Positions 37,284-44,724 of a stretch of 64,000 nt of DNA are shown one piece after another. Under the pieces are notes generated by a model. That model was not told the origin of the DNA, ran no database searches, and saw only the letters and a list, made by a program, of their open reading frames with translations. The DNA comes from Frankiaceae bacterium (lineage in GTDB: Bacteria; Actinomycetota; Actinomycetes; Mycobacteriales; SCTD01): the NCBI GenBank assembly GCA_016650445.1, contig JAENVS010000011.1:225304-289303 (forward strand), given 5' to 3'. The stretch's first letter is position 1. Every line of letters begins with the position of its first letter. Both the position numbers and the translations under genes were made by a program.

Positions 37284-37763
37284 GTGACCACGACGCTCCG
37301 ACCCTCCCCTGCTGTCTCCACCGTCGTGGGGATCGCCATCACCATCGAGCCCGCCATCGAAAGCGTCGGCGATCTCCGGATCCACCTGACCGGCGAGCTC
37401 GACGCCTGGAGCGGGCCCACGCTCAAGCACGCGCTCACCGGACTGCGGCCACCCGCGGGCGCGACAGGGCATCGCCGCAGCCGGGTCGTGCTCGACCTGC
37501 ACGAGCTCAGCTTCCTGGATGTCAGCGGTCTGTCCGCGCTCGACGAGAGCCGCAGCGCTCTTCTTGCCGCCGGGTGGATCGTCACCGCAGGACCCGCGCA
37601 ACCTCACGTGTGCCGACTGCTCCGCTATGCGGCGCGCTGCGGCTGGCTCGCCGACGGGCCACTCGTGGCAGAGGCATCGGCGGCGTCCCACCTGCACGTC
37701 ACCCCGACGCCAGCCGGGCAGAGACGCCGTCCCCACTCCATCACCTCGGTGCATCAGTGCTGA
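37284..37763 (+). CDS. STAS-domain anti-anti-sigma factor
   Basis: About 159 residues. The STAS fold is clear: GDLRIHLTGELDAWSGPTL as first strands, and RVVLDLHELSFLDVSGLSALDES with the Asp-Val-Ser-Gly site where the serine would be phosphorylated by an RsbW-like kinase. A Pro/Arg/His-rich tail follows. It is a likely substrate for the SpoIIE phosphatases encoded at 33.5 kb and 10.2 kb. The start is uncertain: GTG 37284 and GTG 37326 are both in frame and neither has a good ribosome site. Confidence 0.85.
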   Translation: MTTTLRPSPAVSTVVGIAITIEPAIESVGDLRIHLTGELDAWSGPTLKHALTGLRPPAGATGHRRSRVVLDLHELSFLDVSGLSALDESRSALLAAGWIVTAGPAQPHVCRLLRYAARCGWLADGPLVAEASAASHLHVTPTPAGQRRRPHSITSVHQC

Positions 37764-37966
37764 CGGCACGGAGGGCGGGAGACGCCACGGCCGATGACGC
37801 GTTCGGCCACGAGGTCGTGCACTGCCAGGACTGCAACCGTTCGCAGCAGATACCGCCCGGGGCGGACGAAGACGAGCTCGTCCTACTCGTTCGGCGCTTC
37901 CTCGCGACCCACGACGGGTGCTGCTTCACGGTCACGCTTGATGTGCCGCATGAGGCGACTCTGTAG
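37757..37966 (+). CDS. small Cys-containing hypothetical protein
   Basis: 69 residues from GTG 37757, overlapping the STAS stop by 7 bases. It contains HCQDCNRSQQIPPGADEDELVLLVRRFLATHDGCC. A Cys-x2-Cys, a Cys-Cys pair and several His suggest a small metal-binding fold, with one helix around the LVLLVRRFL segment. No family recognised. The frame is preferred over its antisense shadow for its composition and coupling to the STAS gene. Confidence 0.6.
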   Translation: MLTARRAGDATADDAFGHEVVHCQDCNRSQQIPPGADEDELVLLVRRFLATHDGCCFTVTLDVPHEATL

Positions 37967-38022
37967 TCCTCACGCACGAGGGCCGGTTGCCCCGGGCGGT
38001 AAGGCGGCCACACAGTAGACCG

Positions 38023-38463
38023 GTGACCTCTGAGCACTCGGGCCGTCGTGCCCCCCGTGAGCTGGTCGACGCGGAGTGCTCCCGCCGCGGTCGCGCCGCG
38101 TTCATCGCCGGCTGCCGGCGGCTGGTGGCTGGCGACTACAACGACACGTCGCTCATCGTTGCCCTCGCACCGGAGGGTTCCGCGAAGTACTTCGACGGCC
38201 AGCCCCACGACGACGAGTACTGGTTCCGGGTGTGGGGCATACGCGGCCTGCTGTGGGCGTGGGACGACAGCGCGACGGATGCCGTAGTCACGGGAGCAGC
38301 GGACGAGACGTGGCGGGTGCGCGAGATGGCCGCCAAGGTCGTCGCACGCCACCTCGTCGGCGATGCGCTGCCGCTCATGGTGGGGCTGCGCAACGACCCG
38401 GTGCCTCGCGTCCGCGCCGCCGCCGAGCGTGCTGTGCGCTTGCTGTCGGACGCAGGCACCTGA
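38023..38463 (+). CDS. HEAT-repeat protein
   Basis: About 146 residues from GTG 38023. The second half has two helical HEAT-like units, WRVREMAAKVVARHLVGDALPLMVGLRNDPVPRVRAAAERAVRLL, each with the Val-Arg-x-x-Ala-Ala pattern. The first half has AGDYNDTSLIVALAPEG and a Trp-rich WFRVWGIRGLLWAWDD. Probably a protein-binding scaffold; function unknown. Similar proteins in actinobacteria are annotated only as HEAT repeat domain proteins. Confidence 0.8.
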   Translation: MTSEHSGRRAPRELVDAECSRRGRAAFIAGCRRLVAGDYNDTSLIVALAPEGSAKYFDGQPHDDEYWFRVWGIRGLLWAWDDSATDAVVTGAADETWRVREMAAKVVARHLVGDALPLMVGLRNDPVPRVRAAAERAVRLLSDAGT

Positions 38464-38479
38464 CCCGGCGCCTGTCAGT

Positions 38480-39445
38480 TCAGCTGTGGCCGAGGGGCTC
38501 GGCGGGGTCTGCGTCGTCGACCGTTCCCGGCGAGTGACCCTCGAAAGGGGCGTTCGCGATCAGCTCGAGCTCGTCGTGCTCCACCGCCATGCCGGTCCAC
38601 GTCGCCGAGGCGGCATCGGCCACCACCTCGCTGTGCGCGCCGCAGCCGTGGTCGAGCGACACCACCTTCGCGTCATCGGGGGCGTAGACGTTGGCGCAGA
38701 CCCCGAACAGCTGACGCATCGAACCGGCGAGCGGCACCAGAAACCCGCAGTCGAAACAGCGCGCGGGCGCGGCCTTCGCGATCGGGCTGGCCGGGCCGCG
38801 ATCCCCGTCGTACCACCGCTCGGCTGCGTCGGCTCGACCGTCGAGCGACAGCACCCGGACGCGGCCGAGGCCGAGCTCCCAGTGCAGGTCGGACCAGTCG
38901 TCGAACGCATCGGGATCGGCGTAGGCCGGGACGAGCCTCAGGTCGTCCGGCTTCGGCGGCAGCAGGTCGCCCGGACTCAGATCGCCAGGCTGGACCCGCT
39001 CCGACCACGGCACCCACTCCGGCGACACCAACGCGCCACTGCCCGGCAGCAGGACGATCTCGTCGACGGTCACCTCGTCGGTGCCGTCGGCGCGCGCGAC
39101 CGTGACGGCCCAGCGCCAGCCGCGGTAGGCCTTCTCCGTCGTCGCGAACGAGTGCGTGACGACCCGGGCGTCATCGACTTCGACACCGAGGTGGTCGCCG
39201 ACGGCGGGGCCGGCGACCTCGACGGCGGCGGCACGAGCCACGTCGACCGCAGCGACGCAGACGTCGTCGGCCACGGGCTCGGCAGCTGCTTCGCTGGTGG
39301 GCGTCGCGGTGGTGGACACGGGATCGTTCTCCTGTGGCGTCTCGGTGGTCGGCTCACGGCCGTCTGTCGCGGTGGCAGTCTCGTCTCGGGTCGCGCCGAG
39401 CGCGCCGGAGAGAACGTCACGCAGCCTGCGCCGTACGCCGGGCAC
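38480..39445 (-). CDS. DUF3027 family protein
   Basis: 321 residues. A Thr/Glu/Ala-rich start of about 55 residues precedes the conserved body: AAVDVARAAAVEVAG, GYRGWRWAVTVARA (here AYRGWRW), VTVDEIVLLPGSGALVSPEWVPWSERV, DLSPGDLLPP, then ARCFDCGFLVPLAGSMRQLFGVCAN with a Cys-x2-Cys. This is the DUF3027 signature, an actinobacterial family that lies beside a cold-shock gene in many genomes. GTG 39445 starts 2 bases after the cold-shock gene stop. Biochemical role unknown; a zinc site is likely. Confidence 0.88.
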   Translation of the reverse strand: MPGVRRRLRDVLSGALGATRDETATATDGREPTTETPQENDPVSTTATPTSEAAAEPVADDVCVAAVDVARAAAVEVAGPAVGDHLGVEVDDARVVTHSFATTEKAYRGWRWAVTVARADGTDEVTVDEIVLLPGSGALVSPEWVPWSERVQPGDLSPGDLLPPKPDDLRLVPAYADPDAFDDWSDLHWELGLGRVRVLSLDGRADAAERWYDGDRGPASPIAKAAPARCFDCGFLVPLAGSMRQLFGVCANVYAPDDAKVVSLDHGCGAHSEVVADAASATWTGMAVEHDELELIANAPFEGHSPGTVDDADPAEPLGHS

Positions 39446-39447
39446 GG

Positions 39448-39831
39448 CTAGCCCTCGAGCTCGGTGGCGATGGCCCGCATGATCGTGGCGACCGTCTTTC
39501 CGGTCTCACGGTCGGGGTGCTTGCCGCGTCGCAGCCCGGGCTGGACCCGCCCTTCGAGCAGCTTGATCATGTCCTCGACCATGCTCTGCAGCTCGTCCGG
39601 GGATCGTCGGGCAGCGGCAAGGCCGGCAGGCTCTTCGAGGACGCGGACCGACAGGGCCTGCTCGCCCTTCTTCCCAGCGGCGACGCCGAACTCGAGCCGG
39701 GTCCCTGCCTTCAGCTCATCGACGCCCTCGGGCAGCGCCGACGACGGCACGAAGACGTCGCCGCCGTCGTCACGGGACACGAAGCCAAAGCCCTTGTCCT
39801 TGTCGTAGAACTTCACCTTGCCGGTGGGCAC
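39448..39831 (-). CDS. cold-shock domain protein with C-terminal extension
   Basis: 127 residues. The N-terminal 65 form a cold-shock OB fold: [26 protein letters not shown] has the RNP1 (KGFGFV) and RNP2 (VFVP) motifs for single-stranded nucleic acid. The extension (about 68-127) is helical with a basic patch ([20 protein letters not shown]) and an [19 protein letters not shown] segment, longer than the classic 67-residue CspA. GTG 39831 follows an AGGT. It is followed closely by the DUF3027 gene. Confidence 0.92.
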   Translation of the reverse strand: MPTGKVKFYDKDKGFGFVSRDDGGDVFVPSSALPEGVDELKAGTRLEFGVAAGKKGEQALSVRVLEEPAGLAAARRSPDELQSMVEDMIKLLEGRVQPGLRRGKHPDRETGKTVATIMRAIATELEG

Positions 39832-39882
39832 CGCAGACCTCGCTCGTTGAGTGGTACCCCCCAGGCTAGCCGCCTGACGACC

Positions 39883-41283
39883 TCATGGCGCGCCCGCGGG
39901 CGGAGCCAGGGCATCGTTCAGCGAACCGGTCCGATACACCGCCGTCGTCACCGAGGAGAACCCCTCGGCCCGTACGACGTCGAGCCCGCTCTGCCCGCAG
40001 GCCTCGAGCGCCAGCGGATCGAGCTCGATGCGCGCCGCATCGTCGCCGAGGTCCCGGACCCGAAGATCGGTCACCACGCCACCGAGCAGAAGCCGCAGGG
40101 CTGTCTCGGCACGGTCGACGCGCGTCAGCCTCGACGACGTCACTGGAACGCCGTACGCGATCCGACTGGCAAGGCAGGCGAGCGCCGGTTTGTCGGCGGT
40201 TGCCAGGCCCCAACGACGTGAGGCCGCACGGATCTGGCTCTTCGTGAGACCTGCGTCGAGAAGCGGTGTCACCGCCCCTCGGTCCGCGGCCGCCGCGATC
40301 CCCGGCCGGAAGCCCGCGACGGCGTCGTCGGCGTTGGTGCCCGTGGCGACGTGCGACAACCCGAGCGAGTCCGCCAGCGGGCGCAGTGTGTCGAGCAGCG
40401 TCGCCTTGCAGTGGAAGCAGCGGTCACCGGCGTTCGCGACGTAGCCGTCGCGCGACAGCTCGTCGGTGCCAGGTGTGAGATGCCGTACGCCGAGCGACGC
40501 GGCGAACGCCGCCGCCGCCGGCAGCTCGGCCTGCGCCAACGACGGACTCACCGCCGTAGCGGCGATGACGGCGTCGGGTCCGAGTGCGCGCGCAGCCGCG
40601 GCCAGCAGGAACGCCGAGTCCGCGCCACCGGAGAACGCGACGAGCAGACTCCCGAGCTCCTCGAGCATCCCCCGAAGCGCAGCCAGCCGCACGTCGAGAA
40701 GGTGGTCGTCGTACCAGGACGCAAACGCGGTGAGGTCATCCAGAAGCAGGTCGGCGTCCGCGGGAGTGGTCGCGCCGGTGCGCACCCCGAGGCTGTAGGC
40801 ACCGGCGACCCGGGCCCCGAGGACGTCGTGCGGGTGGTCGCCGACGTAGACCGTCGCCCCCTCGTCGCGCAGCGCTTCGCCCTTGCCCTCGCTCCACAGC
40901 CAGCCATGGATGGCATCGACCTCGATGCCGACGGCGTCGAGGCTGACCGCGGCCAGCGCAGCCGACTTCGCCGTCACGACCACGACCCGGCCGCCGGAGG
41001 AACGCACGGCATGCACGGCGGCGAGAGCACCAGGCAGCGCGATGCAGTCGACGGCACCGGACTCCGCCATCAGCTCGCGGAACCGGTCAGCGGCAGCCGG
41101 CACAGCGGCCGCAGGCAACCACTCCGCGAGCTCGGCCTCGAGCGGCGGACCGAGCCGCGACGCGACGACGTCCGCGTCGATCCAGACCCCGAGCTCGTCC
41201 GACAACCGCGTGATCGAGCTGCGGACACCCGCGCGGGTGTCGATCAGCGTCATGTCCAGGTCGAACCCGACAGTCAGCTGCAC
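39883..41283 (-). CDS. fusion of HAD-family hydrolase and LarE-type sulfur transferase
   Basis: 466 residues. Residues 1-200 are a HAD phosphatase: nucleophile Asp8 and Asp10 in FDLDMT, Thr104 in VVVTAKS, and the metal motif GDHPHD at 148-153. Residues 205-466 are LarE-like: PP-loop AFSGGADS at 217-224, GTNADD, Cys289-x2-Cys292 in RCFHCK, Cys370 in KPALACLASR, and the end TGSLNDAL. LarE supplies sulfur to the nickel-pincer cofactor of lactate racemase. The single-cysteine type gives up its own thiol, while the three-cysteine type carries a [4Fe-4S] cluster; the three conserved cysteines here fit the second. No larB or larC is in the window. The HAD part may act on a related nucleotide substrate (inference). 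GTG start. Confidence 0.88.
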   Translation of the reverse strand: MQLTVGFDLDMTLIDTRAGVRSSITRLSDELGVWIDADVVASRLGPPLEAELAEWLPAAAVPAAADRFRELMAESGAVDCIALPGALAAVHAVRSSGGRVVVVTAKSAALAAVSLDAVGIEVDAIHGWLWSEGKGEALRDEGATVYVGDHPHDVLGARVAGAYSLGVRTGATTPADADLLLDDLTAFASWYDDHLLDVRLAALRGMLEELGSLLVAFSGGADSAFLLAAAARALGPDAVIAATAVSPSLAQAELPAAAAFAASLGVRHLTPGTDELSRDGYVANAGDRCFHCKATLLDTLRPLADSLGLSHVATGTNADDAVAGFRPGIAAAADRGAVTPLLDAGLTKSQIRAASRRWGLATADKPALACLASRIAYGVPVTSSRLTRVDRAETALRLLLGGVVTDLRVRDLGDDAARIELDPLALEACGQSGLDVVRAEGFSSVTTAVYRTGSLNDALAPPAGAP

Positions 41284-41292
41284 CCCCGCAGC

Positions 41293-43728
41293 CTAGGCGC
41301 GGCGGGCTCGCACCAGGCAGCCGGCGAGCACGAGCAGCAGGACCCCGATGACGGCCGGGACCGTCGACCCGCCGGTGCGCGGCAGCTGCTCGGGAGCAGC
41401 AACCACGCCGGGCGCTGTTGCTCCCGCGGCCGACAGGACGTAGACGTGGTGGCCCGACGCGACCGGCAGGGTCAGCGTCGTGCCGGACCGGGTCAGCGCA
41501 GTCGGGGTGCCGTCCCTCGTCGCACGGACGTTGGTGGGCGACGGGCCACGCAGGACCACCGTGGAAGCCGCGTCAGCCGTCACGTCGAGCGTCAGCTTCT
41601 TCGTCGCCGTGAGCCGCGCACGGTCGAGCTGCACGGTCATCGAACGAAGGTTGGTGACGGTGAGCTTCGCGCTGTTCGTCGGCGCAGCCGTGCCGAACGG
41701 TCCCCACTGCTGCGATCGCGCGACGAAGGCCATCGCCGGGATCTCGCCGCCGGTCAGGACACCCGCTGTCGTCTCGAGCGGCAGCACCTTCGCGTCCGTC
41801 GTACCGAACGCGGCCGAGACGGCGTCGACCGTCGCGGTGCCCGCCTTCGCGGAGCGCAGGTCCGAGAGCCAGTACGCATGGTTGGCCACCGTTGTCGCCC
41901 CCGCGTTGTCCTCGGTTGGGTCGACGACATACGTCACGTGATACGGGTTGTGGTCGACCCGCGCGCTGCCGAGGAACGTCGCGCCCGGGGTGAACTCGTC
42001 GTTGGCAGCGAGGGTGAGGTGATCGGCCGTGAGGAACTTGTCCTCCTCGAAGCGGATCCCCGCGGCCGTGTTGTCCTCGACCGCCTGCTCGCTGGTGGCG
42101 ATGTTGACCAGCTCGTCGCCGGCCGCGTTCCACGCCAGCAGCGGGGTGTTGCGCAGGGAGACCAGCTGGTCGTCGACGCTGCCCGGCTCGCCCACGACCG
42201 ACCAGCCGCGCGAGAACAGGTCGGGCCATCGCGCGAGCAGGCGGTAGGTGCCGAACCCGCCCATCGAGTAGCCGGTCACCGTCGCCCAGTCGGCGTCGAC
42301 CTTGTAGTGCCGGGCGACGTCGGCCCAGGTCTCGAACGTGTCCGCCTCGGCGTACCCCTGGTAGAAGCCGTCGGGCCCGCGACCGCCGGGGGTGACGACG
42401 AGCGACCCGGCGCCGCGCTCGCCGAGCTGCGACTGGTTCTTGCTGGAGGTGTACTGGTTGTAGTTGGCCGACAGCGAGTGCAGCAGCAGCGTCATGCCGA
42501 AGCCCTTCGCAGGCACCGGCTTCTTCGGCACGTACAGCGCGTAGGCCTGCAGCTGGCCGACGAACTGCCCGACGCACTTCGCGCCGGCGTTGAACGAGCC
42601 GAGGGTGTAGCAGATCTTCGTCGCGTCCAGGCCCTGGCCGAACGTGTAGCGGCTGGCCAGGATCCGGTTCATCGGACCGGTCTTCGGTACGGCGCTGTCG
42701 TCGCGCACGCGGCTCGCGAGCTTGGCGAAGTCGACGTCGACCGAGAACGGCGTGACGTCGCCGAGCGCGAGCTGCTGCGACTGCTTGCGCTCGCGCCACC
42801 AGGGTGCGTAGACGACGCCGAGCACGGCGGTGTCGCCCATGGTCGCGCCGGCGTAGGTCGGCGTGGGCTCGTCCACCCGCGGACCGACGTTGACGATGGC
42901 GACGCCGCTCGGGAGGCCACCACCAGCCGCGGTTGCGGTCGCATCGCCGGGCAGCGGCTTGAGGTACGTGCCGGCGTCCTTGTCCCACAGCCCGACGCCG
43001 ACCGAGGTACGGACCTTGTCGGTCTTCGGGTTCCACGCGGCGTGCGGCACGGTGACCGTGATCTGCCGACGGGTCAGGTCGACCTGCGCGGTCGGTGCCG
43101 GTGTCAGCGCGGTGCCGGTCACGGCGTCGACGATGTCGGCCGTACTGCCGTGCCACGTGACGAAGAGCTTCGCCGGTGACGAGACACCCGCACCGTGCGG
43201 CCAGGCAGCCGACGGGCCGGTGCCGAGCGCGATCGTCGCGGCGCTGCGGGCGGGGTCGAGCAACGTGTTCAGCGTGATCCGGAACGCCGTGGCAGTGGCC
43301 AGCGGCTTGACGCGCAGCTCGACGAGGTCGGCGGCGTTGTTCGCGGAGACCTTGTCCTGCGGGTAGGTGTAGGTGCCGCCCGCCGGTGAGTAGAGGTGCC
43401 GCCGAGCCCCGATCGGGTCGTTCGTCGCCTTCGGACCGGTCGCGCCGTGGTCGTCGTACAGGAAGTCCTGGTAGACCCACTCACCGTCGCGGTAGCTGTG
43501 CGCGCCCGAGATCAGGATGGGGTCGGCCTGCCACGGCCCGGTGTTCTCGAGCTGCGGCGCCGTGGCCGGTGGCGCGTACAGGACAGCGGGACCGGGACGC
43601 TGACCCGACGCCACGACGGGTGTTCCCGCGGGCGACGAGACGCCGGCAGCCGCACCCGCGGCGAGCAGGGTCGTGGCAGCGGCCAGTGCGACCGCGGCCC
43701 GGGCAGAAGGACGTCGTACGCCGAGCAT
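41293..43728 (-). CDS. LPXTG-anchored alpha/beta-hydrolase (esterase/peptidase-like)
   Basis: 811 residues. A signal peptide (about 1-30) leads to an N-terminal beta-rich region of about 350 residues (with WQADPILISGAHSY and YQDFLYDDHG), then an alpha/beta-hydrolase domain (about 380-640). Its nucleophile elbow is TGYSMGGFGTYR, with GFGMTLLLHSLSAN as the oxyanion strand and a late VDHNPYHVTY carrying a candidate His. A C-terminal beta domain is followed by the sortase signal LPRTG, a hydrophobic helix and a RARRA tail. It should be covalently attached to peptidoglycan. Start ATG 43728 has AAGGGAG. No sortase is in the window. Substrate unknown. Confidence 0.88.
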   Translation of the reverse strand: MLGVRRPSARAAVALAAATTLLAAGAAAGVSSPAGTPVVASGQRPGPAVLYAPPATAPQLENTGPWQADPILISGAHSYRDGEWVYQDFLYDDHGATGPKATNDPIGARRHLYSPAGGTYTYPQDKVSANNAADLVELRVKPLATATAFRITLNTLLDPARSAATIALGTGPSAAWPHGAGVSSPAKLFVTWHGSTADIVDAVTGTALTPAPTAQVDLTRRQITVTVPHAAWNPKTDKVRTSVGVGLWDKDAGTYLKPLPGDATATAAGGGLPSGVAIVNVGPRVDEPTPTYAGATMGDTAVLGVVYAPWWRERKQSQQLALGDVTPFSVDVDFAKLASRVRDDSAVPKTGPMNRILASRYTFGQGLDATKICYTLGSFNAGAKCVGQFVGQLQAYALYVPKKPVPAKGFGMTLLLHSLSANYNQYTSSKNQSQLGERGAGSLVVTPGGRGPDGFYQGYAEADTFETWADVARHYKVDADWATVTGYSMGGFGTYRLLARWPDLFSRGWSVVGEPGSVDDQLVSLRNTPLLAWNAAGDELVNIATSEQAVEDNTAAGIRFEEDKFLTADHLTLAANDEFTPGATFLGSARVDHNPYHVTYVVDPTEDNAGATTVANHAYWLSDLRSAKAGTATVDAVSAAFGTTDAKVLPLETTAGVLTGGEIPAMAFVARSQQWGPFGTAAPTNSAKLTVTNLRSMTVQLDRARLTATKKLTLDVTADAASTVVLRGPSPTNVRATRDGTPTALTRSGTTLTLPVASGHHVYVLSAAGATAPGVVAAPEQLPRTGGSTVPAVIGVLLLVLAGCLVRARRA

Positions 43729-43779
43729 GTGGTGGCTCCCTTGGGGTCTCTGTCCGTTTCGACGGGGACGACGGTGTCT

Positions 43780-43798
43780 CCTGCACCTGCTGTGCAGG
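43780..43798. repeat. inverted repeat CCTGCAC-N5-GTGCAGG in a divergent promoter region
   Basis: Perfect 7-base arms, 52 bases upstream of the LPXTG esterase start (minus) and about 70 bases before the GH25 gene (plus). It could be a shared operator or a small hairpin. No known family site recognised. Confidence 0.5.
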
Positions 43799-43866
43799 TT
43801 TCGGGGCTTATGGCGCGATATGGTGCCGCCTTCCCCCTGGCAGCCCCCGGCACGTCTGGAGCTTGC

Positions 43867-44661
43867 GTGCGTCCCCTGCGCCTGGTCGTGCAGCTGGCCT
43901 GCGCCGCTGTGCTTGCGGGCATCGTGCTGCCGGCGGCGGCGTCCGAGGGCCCGCTCGACGGCCCCGACGTGGCGCGCTATCAGCACCCCGACGGCGCGCG
44001 CATCGACTGGCACCGGGTGGCCGACAGCGGCGCGCGGTTCGCGTTCGTCAAGGCCACGGAAGGCACGACCTACACGAACCCGTACTTCGCCGACGACTAC
44101 GCCGACGCCCGCGATGCCGGCCTCGCCCGGTCGGCATACCACTACGCACGACCGAAGACCGACCTGAAGACGGCGCGTGACCAGGCGGCCTTCTTCGTGC
44201 GCACGGCCGGGGTCGCCGACAAGAAGGGCGACCTGCCGCTCGTGCTCGACATCGAGCAGTCGGGCGGGCTGGCACCGGCGCGCCTCATCGCGTGGACACA
44301 CGCGTTCGTCGACGAGGCGACGGCGCTGACGAAGCGCCCGGTGATCATCTACACGTACCCGTACTTCTGGCAGCACTACATGGCTGACACGACCGACTTC
44401 GCCGAGCTGCCGCTCTGGATCGCGTCGTACCGCAGCGGCGGGCCGAAGGAGCCGCTGCCGGGCGGCTGGACGAGCTGGACCTTCTGGCAGTACACCGCGA
44501 GCGGTCGCATCCCGGGGATCCAGGCGGCCGTCGACCGCTCCAGGTTCGCGGGCACCGAGGAGGAGCTCGAGGCGCTCGCCGATCCCACGCCCCCGACGCC
44601 CGAGCCCAGCCCGACTGCGCCCTTCCCGGTTCCGCTGCCGACCCTCTCGCCGCTGCGCTGA
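43867..44661 (+). CDS. secreted GH25 lysozyme (N,O-diacetylmuramidase)
   Basis: 264 residues. A signal peptide (LVVQLACAAVLAGIVLPAAAS) precedes a GH25 domain: GPDVARYQHPDGARIDWHRV, ARFAFVKATEGTTYTNPYF, YHYARPKT, the catalytic acidic pair in LVLDIEQSGG, IIYTYPYFW and WTFWQYTASGRIPGI. These are the expected strands of the TIM barrel. The enzyme cleaves the MurNAc-GlcNAc bond of peptidoglycan. A Pro/Thr/Ser-rich tail of about 25 residues closes the protein. GTG 43867 has GGAG 6 bases upstream, giving the proper signal length. Confidence 0.93.
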   Translation: MRPLRLVVQLACAAVLAGIVLPAAASEGPLDGPDVARYQHPDGARIDWHRVADSGARFAFVKATEGTTYTNPYFADDYADARDAGLARSAYHYARPKTDLKTARDQAAFFVRTAGVADKKGDLPLVLDIEQSGGLAPARLIAWTHAFVDEATALTKRPVIIYTYPYFWQHYMADTTDFAELPLWIASYRSGGPKEPLPGGWTSWTFWQYTASGRIPGIQAAVDRSRFAGTEEELEALADPTPPTPEPSPTAPFPVPLPTLSPLR

Positions 44662-44724
44662 CCCGCTCCGACCTGCTGTCGCTCCAGGAGGCGCGCGCGT
44701 CCACCGGCGACTAGCGTGGGCCGG

